A stretch of DNA of 64,000 nt from Antedon bifida. Lineage: Eukaryota > Echinodermata > Crinoidea > Comatulida > Antedonidae. The stretch spans positions 10,893,820-10,957,819 of the forward strand of contig OY727096.1 in assembly GCA_963402885.1 (NCBI GenBank), in the 5' to 3' direction. Below the pieces are notes generated by a model. The model was not told the origin of the DNA. It saw only the letters and a program-made list of their open reading frames with translations, and did no database searches. The position numbers and the translations under genes were made by a program. Below are positions 11,501 to 20,048 of this stretch, piece by piece (position 1 is the first letter of the stretch; each line of letters opens with the position of its first letter).

Positions 11501-14401
11501 TATTGGTCAATTTTGAACTTTGACCCCTTATATCTCAAAAACGCTTCCTATCCTGATCGATTACCTTCCATCTACGGAAAATTCTGGTCTAGAAAAGTTG
11601 GATGGCAATTTGTCGCCTTTCGGGTGGTGATATCCCCCCTCCTGCCACCGGACTAGTATTACATAATAAACAGATGCTTTCCAGGTGAAATACCATCATG
11701 TGATGAGAGCGCGTCTTTTTCATTTCATTTATTCATAATCTGCGGAGTAAAACTGAATTGCGATTGATTTTTACATAATAGTATTTGTGTAAATATATAA
11801 ATCACATAAACCACATAAAAAAGACACAAACAAAATACGAAAAATAAAGCAGGTCTGTCATACAAGGGCAATGCATAAAACATATGGTAAAACAGTAAGA
11901 TAAAATTATTAGTTAGGAGTACAATTGTTAATTATTTATACGTAATGCTATTTTCTATAGACTTGATATTCCGAAATAAAATAATAATGATGACTGAATT
12001 AATAACATTAATTGATGTGCTGTTCAGAGTCCGACATCACTCTGCACTAATTTCTTTTAAATCAATCAACAAAATAATGTGATTTTTTTAGGTGTTTGAA
12101 TGATTTTTAGAAGAATCTGTGACTGAAAATGTTAGACAAAATGGATGCTTAACTGTTTTAGGCTAAATAGGTTGGGTTTCAGGAATGTTAGCACCGCAAC
12201 CGATTAATACAAATCCGCTGTTAGATGATGAAAAGTACTCATAGGCTAGGCAATTTTTTACGTAAAAGCTAACCTCCGTCTCCTTTCTATACACTACAAT
12301 GAATTGTTTTACATTTTTGTTGAAATTGGTCATTTAGTTTCATTTTTCCCATTGATATAAACAGGCGTCTCAATACAAGTTTTTCTTTTTAATTTATATT
12401 TTTCTCCGACATACGTTTCCTTGCTGGATGGTAAAACTTCCACAACGAAGAGCATTAAGGAACCGCTTTTGCAACATGACAAAAACATGTATTGGTTGTA
12501 CTGTAGGCCTACTGTATAAGTTTAGATTATTTTCTATATTGTCATAATGATTGAGAGGTAATGGTAATAATAACTCATTGATAATAACTGTATATTGAAA
12601 TACAATCTTCAACAGAGGAATGCGAAAATGATACGAAAAAATTGCAAAGGTACCACCCTTTTCGGAAGTAATTCCCAACTTGATACTTTTTTGACTACAT
12701 AAATCACTTTCATGTATTTCCTGTGGACGAAAGGTATTGATAGTTATCTTCGTTACGTGTTTAGAAGATAATTAATATCTCATCGTAGTTGTAATACACG
12801 GCTTAGTATGCCGTGCGTTGTTACGCAAATGAGACTGTGCCACGTATTTGGCAACTGGCATGTGTGGTCACACTGTCCAAGATTAAACATGATAAATATT
12901 TAAAACAAATAGTTTGTTTTCGTTTGTTGTTGGAGACTGAGATGAGATCAGTATAGTTCTCATGTACACATATTATGGCCCTGCGTACATCTGAAAGCTC
13001 CATCCATCTGTCGGCACTTACTAGAGGATACAAAGCGGGTGTACTCTGCATTATCCTCCTCTACCATCCCGTATCATAATATCCCAATTATTGGCCACAT
13101 AAATAATATAATGTCATTACACCTTTATAATTTATCATGTGTATGACAGAAAAAAAAATAACAATTGCATAAATTCAACTTCAACTTCATTCAAGCACTT
13201 CAAATACAAACAGTATACTGTTGATTTTTTGTTCTGCAGATTTCTTTATGGTAATGGAATTAGAAAAATTACGCATGATGTATTTTACACCAAGGGCACA
13301 ACACTAGAATACATGTGAGGTTTTTGTTTGTCAATTATAAATCAAAACAAAAATGAAACAAATAATTAGTATTATTAAATAATATTTGTCTAGATTTATT
13401 AATTTTTACGAACCAAATTATATCCTGTTAATTGTCGTAATTTAACAGTAAGCATGTGAAGTGGTTTTTTTTAAAGATATATATTTGACAACGACTTAGA
13501 ACAGATTGAGGATAATGCTTTAAAACATATGACAGACAACGGAACAATGTATGTATTTAAAAATACATTTATTTGAGTATACAGACAGCATATTCTCTCT
13601 TTTTCTCTATCTCTCCCCCAATCTTTCTCTCTTTTCTCTTTCCTCCTTCCTTACTTCCCTCTTTCTCTCTTTCTATCTATCTCTCTCTCTCCCCTCTCTT
13701 TCTCGCTTTCTCTCTCCCCTCTCCCTCTCTCTTTCTCTCTTTTCTCCTCCCTTCTTCTTACTTCTCTCTTTCTTTCTCTTTTTCTTTCTCCCCCTCCCTT
13801 TCTCTCTCTCCCTCTCTTTCTCTCTTTCTCTCTCCCGTCTCTTTCAATCTTTCTCTCTTTCCTCTATCATCCTTCATTCTTTTTCCTTCCCCATTTCTCT
13901 TTTTCTCTCTCTTCCCTCTCGTTCTCTCTCCTCCTCTCTTTCAATCTTCCTCTCTTTCTCTCTCCCCCTCTCTTTCAATATTCCTCTATTTCTCTCTCCC
14001 CTTTCTTTCAATCTTTCTCTCTTTCCTCTTTCCTTCTTCCTCCTTCCCTCTTTCATTCTTCCCTCTTCCTTTTTCTTTTCCTGTTCTAATCCTGTTCCTT
14101 TCTTTTCATTTCTCTTCTTTAAAGTATCATTGTCCGTAATATTTTGTTTCTTTCTTTATATATTAAGAAATAAGTTACTTGCATTATTATTTTTATTCTC
14201 AATATCATACTCATCAACATAACTAAAACTCTTCGTCATCATTTCCAGTGTTTATTCTTTTATTTATTGATTATTAAATTATCTCATCATTAGTATAACC
14301 AAATTTTATACTGCACAGTCATAAACTTATCTCTATTTCAGATATCTTAATTGTGATGGATTCCGATCAATTCCTTCAAACATTGGAAAATACATTAAAA
14401 G
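2532..14401 (+). CDS. LRR-encoding exons of the 2532-19023 gene
   Basis: The ten small exons are 60-135 bp, and all the introns between them are phase 2. Exons from 2745 onward each read as one LRR of 20-25 residues of the form L..N.(L/I)..I...F.....L, for example DYNNLRSIPPKAFEG, SYNRLTEVP and VGNNITFIEEGSFSG. Exon 4729-4863 holds two repeats. Exon 14342-14401 (NCDGFRSIPSNIGKYIK) looks like the C-terminal cap. One repeat per exon with the same phase is the layout of LGR and glycoprotein-hormone-receptor ectodomains and allows repeats to be gained or lost. Exon 2532-2609 fits the LRR pattern least well. Exon 3037-3105 must use an AG at 3035-3036; the more attractive TTTTTAG at 3037-3043 would shift the frame. 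Confidence 0.8.
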
Positions 14402-17400
14402 GTAAATGTTTTATTTTTATAACCAAATATTTGTGGTACCGATTACATTGCAATGCATCGTGAATTATTTTAATGTTAAATAATGTATGTACGCAATACT
14501 GTTTTAGTTCATACCGTAGGCAATAGTGAATTACGTGTACTCGTATACCCGCTCAACGTTTTTGATAATTGCTGCTAAGTAAATAAAACAAATTCATCCG
14601 AATAACTGTTTTTATAGTGTTTGTGTTACAGGAGGCACAGAGATTAACATCAACATTGGACATAATGCATTATGGTATATTGGTAGAGGTAATGGTTTAA
14701 CATGTAATTCCACTACTGCAATATGCAGCCCATGTGAGGAAGGAACATATCAACATTTTCATAATTCAAAATGCCAAAAGTGCCCTCCAGGTAACGAATG
14801 CATTCATTATCATTGTTTGCATTTTAATTATCCAGTATAAAACTGATACGAATTGCCATTTCGAGAATAAGAATACATATTAATCGCCAATCAAAATCAA
14901 AACAACTATATAAATAACTTACAAACTACTAAAGATGTATTGTCCTGGTACCCTTAAACATGAAAATAAAGATTAACTAGAATTTAATTCGTCACTTTGA
15001 CGAATTATAGGTGATCATTTTTATCATTTTAATGAAATTAACATTTTTTAAACGTGCATGTACGTTAACATACGATCGTAAAAAGTTTATGTACGCCATC
15101 CTATGACATGATGCATATACACTTATAGTGCTGAGTTGTACCTATTATGTGTCATATACAATATGTACAGTATATACTGTATATCTATATACAGTGTAGC
15201 ATAGGTGAAATTACGGGACCCACATCATGTTCTAAATTTTTGGTATGATGGAATTATCAAAATAAACTCGAAGATGACAATTTCGAAAGATAATGAATTG
15301 AGCAAATAAATATAAGGATTGGAAGAGAATTTGACACGTAGAAGCGCAATGCGCGCTCTTTGAAATTTGTATAACTTTGACTAAAGAAATTTAAAAACTA
15401 CTTTTTAACTTCAACTGGCCATATGATAACATCACAACATCCGATAGGCTTAATTTTTATATGAATTCATATCTACATTTCATCAGCTTTCATAATAAGT
15501 AATAATCTTCAAGGTCACCTTTAATTCTGAAGAGCTGTCAAATATTCAAATGTATAGTGAAGGTGAAATTACACGACCTACGTTATTCAAGTTTTTACAC
15601 GTGATGACGTCATCAAAATGAAAATGTTGACAACTCATGAGAAAGATAATTAATTGACCAATCATATACTAAAATTTGAGCAAAAATCTACCACAAAATA
15701 ACCTAGATGCGCTCTGTTGAATGTCATAATCTATGACGAAAGAGGAAAAAACCTAATTTTTAAATTCAAGTGGCCATTTGATGACGTCACAACATTTTGT
15801 ACGTCAAATGTGTACATGAATTCATATCTACAACTCAATGGCTTCCCGAATAAGTTAAAAAAATTAGGGGTCGTCTTGCATTCTGAAGAATTATTTTCAT
15901 TTTAAAAAAGACCCATTTTTCACAATTTTCAGAACTTTTGTGAAAGTAATGTGCGCATTTTGTCATTTTTAACGTGCTCGTATAGCGTTATTTTAACTCG
16001 GAATGGACTAAAAAACGGTGAATGTACTAAGGATGGTGAGTAGAATGTGATTTATACATCAAATTTTATTTTTTACGCTTTTTAAGTAACACGCACGCAA
16101 AAACGTGTTTTTGCGCAGTAATTTTTTGGAACACGCAAATGGCCTAATTTATGCTCTAAATTGATCAAAACTTAATTTTGAGCTTTTTTAATTTTTAACG
16201 CGAAATTTCACGTGAATGACCTTGTAACACGTAAGTTTTTATTTGCTAATATTTTTACCCTTCACCTGAAGTTTACGTATAGTGACTTTTATTGATATGT
16301 AATAAAGAGTTATCGAGATATGATTGATAGTGTAATTTTACAAAATCGCGTATTAATGACGTCATGGTTGAGTGATCACACTGAAAAGCTTATTATGGAT
16401 AAGTTAAAGTATTTAAAAGACATTGTGAAAAATTTGTGATCATTGACATTTAACTTTTTGAGAAAATTGTTACACAAATTTGTACAGAGAGAAATAAATA
16501 ATAAGAAAGAGAAAAATAAAGATTTCATACAATAACAATAGGTGATCATTTTGATAAAGTTTTAGTAAAGTTAATTACTTCCATAGAAAAGACGAAAACA
16601 AAAAAAGTTTTGCTTTAAATTTTATTTCAGGTAGAAATTTTTGTTTTAAATACCTAGTAGCCTACCTGTATGTGACATGGCATATTCGACAAAACATTTT
16701 TCAGTATATCACCGGGCTGTTTGATTTTTTCTGTGCCTGTTGTGTTTATACATATAAAAGTATTTCTTCGGAGATCCTGCTTCGTGAATAAAATACTGAA
16801 AGATGAGGAAGTATCAATTTGATATCTAAAATTGAGGTACTAGTGCTGTTCGCCGTACGAGTCACTATCCAATCAGGTTTACCATGAAAGCCCAGTGGTC
16901 TAATGGTAGGGTATATCAAGCAGAAGGTTCTGAGTTCGAGTCTCGGCTGGGCCGACTTCCCATTCTCACATTTTCTCATCTTACCGTTTCAAACTAATTA
17001 TTAAATGTTCAGTATATCACCGGGCGGTTTAGAATTGTTCAGTGTCTGAGGTAATCAGAAATTAGAATTGATTATAAAACTATACTATTTTTTTAGTTTC
17101 AGTCTGAACCGAAGGTTAAGTCATAATTACTTTTTTTACGTTGTTCTACATTTCATGTGGCAAATCAAACTGTACATATTTGTATATGTTACCCATAAAT
17201 ACAAATACTGGTATTTAGACTAATTATTTGTTACAGGTGGTTTCTATCAAGACAGACGAGGAGTAAATGAACGGGGAGATTTTAGAGAATCATGTAAACA
17301 GTGTCCAATTGGAAGTTTCTCGAATCATGCAGGAGCGGCGTCTATTGCGGAATGTCAGACTTGCCCATCTGGAACTAAAACCAATACTTTTGCCAATCTA

Positions 17401-19023
17401 AATGCTTGTTATTGCCTTGACAATTTCCATAGAACTGATCGCTATGGTCAATGCTTTCCCTGCCCAAAAGGTGTTAACTGCGAAAGAGGATACCAGAACC
17501 TAACAAAAGGTTACTGGTGGTCGTGGGACTTTAATGGTGACTGCAGAGTAGTCGAAGAACAAAATAAAAACAATTGTTTATTGGCTTACACGACATTTGT
17601 AACTAAATTAAAAAACGACACTTTTCCTATTACCAACCCAAATCAACTGAAAGATGCTGTATACAAAGGTCCGTTACCAAAAGTATATCGGTGTCCATTA
17701 GGAGAAAAAAGTTGTAATATTGGAAGAAAATTGAATGAAACCTGTGTCGAAGGATACACAGGTTGGCTTTGTGCGGCATGTTCGAATGGACATTATGAGC
17801 TATTTAACGAATGTCACAAATGTCATGGGCCTGCTGGAACAATAATTATATTTGTTGGTGTTGCCTTTACAGTATTTGCTGTGATTTTACTTATATGGAG
17901 AATGCAAGAAAGAAATGTGAATCAAAGACAAAACGGCCTAGATTCATTTGTGATCTATTTGAAAATTGCTATTAATTTTTATCAGGTCTTGGGCATTCTA
18001 TCAGAAGTAACCGAAATTCATTGGCCTAAAAACTTTGAGTATGTTGGCCAAATAATTCAATATTTTGACGTCATAAGATACATCAGTATGTTAAGTCCAA
18101 GATGTTTACATGCATCTTGGAATGCGTATTACTCGCTTCACGTCGCTATGGCTACACCACTTGTCATATTAATAACCATGTCTACCATTTACTTAATTTG
18201 CAACATCTGGAATAAGATTCATGGAGCCAAAACTAAGAGTTGCATACGGGATAGATGTATTGTTATATCAATGTTGCTCCTTTACCTTACGTATGCAAAT
18301 GCATGTGCTGACATATTAGCAGTGGGGCCATGGTCAGTTCGTTTATTTAACGTCACAGCAGACGGAAATATTAATAAAACAATACTAACGTCAGACTACT
18401 CGATTGATATGGACCAACATGGCAGATCTACATATCAAACTAACAAAACACTTGTTTACGTTTCTTTAACATACATTATCGGATTTCCATTGGCTATAGT
18501 TTGTATGCTATATTATAAACGTTATGATCAACATGACCAAAACCAAGGAAATGGTTGGATGATTGGTGTGAGGTACTTTTGTGGACAGTACAAGCACAGA
18601 TTTTGGTTTTGGGAATCATTTGAACTGTACAACAAGGCTCTGTTGGCACTTATTGCAAACTTAAAAGATGACGTGTCCTCAAGCATGTCATACTCTCTGT
18701 TTTTTACCGTCATCTTTATTGTATTGCATTTGTACCTTCAACCAATGAAAGAGAAGTCAGAGCAGAGATTCCAATTGTTGACTCTTGTCTTTATCGTAGT
18801 CAATCTATCCATTGGTGCGATTATAAACTTGGATCAGAGTTTCAATGAAGATGACGTCATTGGTTTACTTCACAAGATAACTCCAGTTATTCTAATTATG
18901 CTAAATGTTTCTATCATGCTGGTCGTAATTGGTAAGAAATTCATAATAACATTTTTGAATTCTGACTATGTAGATGTAGACTTGGTAAACCATATATTTG
19001 ATCAACTGCGTAGATTTGTGTAG
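2532..19023 (+). CDS. LRR / GCC2-GCC3-like cysteine-rich / multipass transmembrane protein (5' end incomplete)
   Basis: I reconstruct 12 exons: 2532-2609, 2745-2816, 3037-3105, 3965-4036, 4421-4483, 4729-4863, 6298-6366, 13240-13314, 13477-13548, 14342-14401, 14618-14790 and 17237-19023. They join with consistent phase into 907 codons plus a stop. The order is about 11 leucine-rich repeats, a cysteine-rich stretch with C..CP.G motifs like the GCC2/GCC3 (ephrin-receptor-like) module, then about 8-9 hydrophobic segments. The architecture suggests a surface protein with an LRR ectodomain. Ligand and signalling role are unknown; receptor, channel-like and adhesion functions all fit. The signal peptide and N-terminal cap are not identified. 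A 7-kb intron (6367-13239) is filled with repeats. I recognise the domains but cannot give a gene name. Confidence 0.82.
3196..3850. repeat. Foldback element with ~110-bp inverted arms and an internal CATCGTCAAACCAAA minisatellite
   Basis: The left arm, about 3211-3320 (AATGCATTCATCATCAACCC ... CATTTCATTCAATTCATTG), is the reverse complement of the right arm, about 3719-3830. The interior (about 3325-3620) is a degenerate tandem array of 20-24-bp units on the theme CAAACCATTCATCGTGAA. It sits in the intron between LRR exons 3037-3105 and 3965-4036. No coding frame. It looks like a foldback DNA element or a MITE whose core expanded. Confidence 0.75.
5150..5560. repeat. Copy of a ~150-bp 'ACCTTTGACC ... 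CAAATTGTT' dispersed repeat
   Basis: Two or three degenerate units each contain GACCTTTGACC, then AAATTGTTCxCAA, then TATATxTTTATA. The same words occur near 9020-9310 and in a clearer tandem array at 10880-11560. Intronic (intron 4864-6297). No coding potential recognised. Confidence 0.55.
5720..5945 (+). mobile_element. Truncated copy of the TTAA-flanked TIR element found at 29811-30416
   Basis: The stretch with TAGGCCTAGAAACGTC, CTTTTTATCATAATAAACC, AAGACAAGAAATGACCTGG and TTTTTACAAATCGTC matches the right half of the element at 29811-30416, in the same order and orientation. The left end and the terminal repeat are missing, so this is a fossil fragment in the intron of the LRR gene. Confidence 0.7.
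6700..6968 (-). mobile_element. tRNA-derived SINE (second copy of the 42501 family)
   Basis: Read on the minus strand from 6968, the head GTGAATGACCGAGCAGTTAAG, followed by AACCGTAAT..GTAGCCATAACATC and GTTCGAGGCTCACT, matches the SINE at 42501-42795 base for base over long stretches. It contains the polymerase III box A (GACCGAGCAGTTAAG) and box B (GTTCGAGGCTC) blocks. The shared body continues with AAGTCTTC..GAC.AGGAC and CACATCTGGCC. The 3' end is poorly bounded and fades out near 6700. Confidence 0.75.
7040..7620 (-). mobile_element. Decayed non-LTR reverse transcriptase (R2/NeSL/R4-style motifs)
   Basis: On the minus strand, near 7411-7434, the frame reads IPNWKAPGPDG, a hallmark RT motif of this LINE style. 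Further on, about 7190-7070, it reads LIDKIILEDCENK and then KAYDLIPHSWILE, the palm motif A region (F/W.DY.KAYD.VPHSWI). Several stops and frameshifts separate the blocks. Orientation is opposite to the neighbouring relics at 7925 and 8305, so this is an independent insertion. Confidence 0.75.
7925..8250 (+). mobile_element. 3' coding fragment of another non-LTR retrotransposon
   Basis: Overlapping frames read SSLRDCIYSQYIRYVGHICR and then MLFAVPTRRYYRDS.IKISRILSM. The pattern 'L...I..+...+.GH+.R' followed by a basic WxD-like block is typical of the extreme C-terminus of LINE polyproteins, after the RT thumb. A frameshift splits the two pieces. It sits directly upstream of the RT relic at 8305, but in the wrong order for a single element, so it is probably a separate 5'-truncated insertion. 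Confidence 0.55.
8288..8317 (+). repeat. (ATGT)n microsatellite
   Basis: About seven GTAT/ATGT units, TATGTATGTATGTATGTATG, at the junction between two LINE relics. This is a common footprint of simple-repeat tails of LINE insertions. Confidence 0.9.
8305..8960 (+). mobile_element. Decayed CR1-like reverse transcriptase with intact YVDD catalytic motif
   Basis: The first open segment (to 8606) contains KYVDDLTLGES, the palm YxDD box, then FTWAENNQLKLNPSKCQ, the conserved 'L..W...N.L.LN..KC' segment downstream of the catalytic aspartates. After a frameshift the second segment (8642-8893) reads MIKKVNKKLFMLKKLK and LGYIGLILEYSILL, then LERVQKRVCRTILG, the thumb/C-terminal block (Y...+.P.LEY...+W, LE.VQKRA). 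These pieces are collinear. The N-terminal half is absent, so it is a 5'-truncated and broken copy. Confidence 0.85.
9020..9310. repeat. Short duplications of a 'TTGACATAAGGTCAA' repeat
   Basis: CATCAGTTGACATAAGGTCAA occurs twice back to back around 9037-9082 and again, degenerate, near 9224 (ACAAGTTGACATAGGTCAAAGGTCAACATTT). The words AAAGGTCAACATTT and CAAAGTTxTxCAAACTATGA recur. It belongs to the same dispersed family as 5150-5560 and 10880-11560. Confidence 0.5.
9726..10790 (+). repeat. Satellite array, ~155-170-bp unit, about seven copies
   Basis: The anchor TATGGATTTGCC recurs at about 9726, 9885, 10059, 10217, 10372, 10523 (diverged) and 10751. Units share GGACATTAAGCCCCATAATGG, TTCATATAGACAGGC, GGAATAAAGCTGCCTGTGCA and CTCTCGATCCTTAAGGAAC. 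The middle copies (10059-10520) are nearly identical and the edge copies are diverged, the normal pattern of unequal exchange. The array lies in the 7-kb intron of the LRR gene. Confidence 0.9.
10880..11560. repeat. Tandem array of a ~150-155-bp 'GGTCAAAGGT ... GTGAACAATTTG' unit
   Basis: GTGAACAATTTG or its variant GGGAACAATTTG occurs near 11131, 11286 and 11437, each preceded by TATATxxATATA and by CCGGTCATTTTTCAAGCAATA-like text. About four degenerate units are visible. The dispersed copies at 5150 and 9020 appear to be members. An open reading frame of 131 codons across it is incidental. Confidence 0.65.
13590..14140 (+). repeat. Polypyrimidine (CT/CTTT/CCCT)n tract of ~550 bp
   Basis: Almost uninterrupted C/T on the plus strand (A/G on the minus), with units TCTCTCTTTC, CTCTCCCC and TTTCAATC. 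It lies in the short intron between LRR exons 13477-13548 and 14342-14401. It generates false long open frames on both strands (Leu/Ser/Phe or Arg/Glu/Lys only). Mirror-symmetric subsections could form triplex DNA. Confidence 0.95.
14618..14790 (+). CDS. Cysteine-rich (GCC2/GCC3-like) exon of the LRR gene
   Basis: This exon is entered in phase from 14401 only if the TTTTTATAG acceptor ending at 14617 is used. The AG at 14635 (TTACAG) changes frame and hits a stop. It encodes CSPCEEGTYQ followed by CQKCPPG, the paired CxxC and CP.G spacing of GCC2/GCC3 modules, which are extracellular disulphide-bonded units. It ends in phase 1 and continues into 17237 with GGFYQD, so the module spans the intron. 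Confidence 0.8.
14990..16560. repeat. Composite repeat with a ~360-bp tandem duplication containing TGACGTCA sites
   Basis: About 15195-15540 and 15555-15900 are diverged tandem copies. Each runs GGTGAAATTAC(G/A)..ACC, then GAT..CATCAAAAT, GAAAGATAAT.AATTGA, TGCGCTCT.TTGAA, TTCAA(C/G)TGGCCAT(A/T)TGAT and ACATCACAACAT or its variant ACGTCACAACAT. The second copy has intact palindromic TGACGTCA words. Outer words ATAGGTGATCATTTT recur near 15008 and 16540. This fills much of the intron 14791-17236. A 62-codon open frame in it is incidental. Confidence 0.6.
16690..17060. repeat. ~310-bp-spaced direct repeats TTCAGTATATCACCGGGC flanking a tRNA-like sequence
   Basis: TTCAGTATATCACCGGGC(T/G)GTTT occurs at about 16700 and again at about 17008, each followed within 30 bp by TTxAGTGxCTG-like text. 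Between them is the tRNA-like block at 16890-16953. The arrangement could be a segmental duplication or two copies of a short interspersed element. Intronic. Confidence 0.5.
16890..16953 (+). pseudogene. tRNA-like sequence (degenerate tRNA or SINE head)
   Basis: GCCCAG at the 5' end pairs with CTGGGC at the 3' end. GTGGTCTAATGGTAGG resembles a D arm/box A, and CTGAG-TTCGAGT-CTCGG forms a perfect 5-bp T arm/box B. The total is only 64 nt, and no proper anticodon stem can be drawn between the arms, so it is not a functional tRNA as it stands. It is either a tRNA pseudogene or the promoter head of a SINE. Confidence 0.6.
17237..19023 (+). CDS. Terminal exon of the LRR gene: rest of the Cys-rich region plus multipass membrane domain
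   Basis: One uninterrupted 594-codon exon ending at TAG 19021-19023. The first ~200 residues carry further C..C and CP.G motifs (CKQCPIGSFSN, CQTCPSGT, CFPCPKGVNC) and end in CHKCHGPAG. Then comes a strong membrane segment (from about 17839) followed by roughly seven or eight more hydrophobic stretches to about 18940. Between segments five and six is an aromatic loop, RFWFWESFELYNKALL, resembling the (F/Y)WE....K motif seen in other invertebrate and protist GCC-domain multipass proteins. NxS/T sites (NVT, NKT) lie in a loop between segments four and five and would be outside if the LRR side is outside. The cytoplasmic tail is short. Coding strength is high throughout. Confidence 0.88.
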
Positions 19024-20048
19024 GCTTACTTTTTATTAAATTATATTTTTTTAGTTGATTTTTTGAAGAAGTTTAAAACAGACTGCTGTCGTCAAGAAAG
19101 GGGGTTGCTGTTTCTTCGAATCGATGATGACTCGGACGAATCACACATTGATATAATATAACTTCAGTTGTTATAGTGACGTAATATTTTAGCATTTATT
19201 TTTGTGTTAAGAATAAGTTAATATTGGATTCTTTTTATAATTAGTTTGTAACAAAAAAGTGTCGTTTAAGTTTGAATACTGTCTAATTTTGTTGTTAAGT
19301 ATACCTCATGATTTTCATATTATAATATACTTTACAAATGAGGAATTTTATATATAATTATTAAAAAAAAGTTTGTATTTATTGATATTTATGTGTTATT
19401 CAATCTAACATATGGTAAAATCTTTGGGAGTATTAATCTGATAATCTAGAGTGGATATTATCATCTTATTGAAACTAGAACAAGAATCTTATAATATTAC
19501 CATCGGCGTAAAATTAAAGGCAAGACTCAGAGCAACCCAGTAAGAACTATATTTTGGTAAACGTATTGTTTTTTTAATTACTTAGTTTATTTCATTTTAC
19601 AAACATTTAGTTAAATATAAAATAATAATTAGGTTTCTGCAATTTAATTTAAACAAAAAAGATAGGTCATACTGTAGCGCAAGAACAACATAGTTACTGA
19701 GATATAGACATGTTCACGCATTAATTTGATATTTTAACTCCACTGGACTATTTTATTAACATATATGCTTTAATTGCCTTAGTTTGTCCTGTTCTAAATA
19801 AAAAATTGATGTTCCAATTGACAAAGTTAATATTTATTGTTATGAATCTGTATCTAAAAATAAAGAAATAATGTTCATCATGCTATTTAAAACTTAGATT
19901 AATTCTGGAAAGATTCAGGAAAAAGTTTATTTTAAAGATGTGTGTAGTGGGTTTTGGTGTGTGTGTAATTATTATTGTGTTTTATTAATGTATTTATTTT
20001 ATTGATTTAATTTGTATGTTTAAAACATGTAACTTCTTTTGAATACAA
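19024..20048 (+). other. 3' flank / likely 3' UTR of the LRR gene
   Basis: AT-rich, no coding signal. AATAAA words at about 19797-19802 (TCTAAATAAAAAATTG) and near 19860 are plausible polyadenylation signals, roughly 0.8 kb after the stop. Nothing else recognised. Confidence 0.5.

Noticed and set aside
12821..13051. 76-codon minus frame (MQSTPALYPLV...)
   Set aside because: No recognisable domain, no splice partner, and it lies in an intron of the LRR gene. Treated as chance.
13551..14222. Two long Leu/Ser/Phe open frames on plus and one Arg/Glu/Lys frame on minus
   Set aside because: Low-complexity translation of the polypyrimidine tract; no conserved composition beyond the repeat.
16890..16953. 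Functional tRNA gene
   Set aside because: The acceptor and T arms pair, but the sequence is about 8-10 nt too short and no anticodon stem-loop forms.
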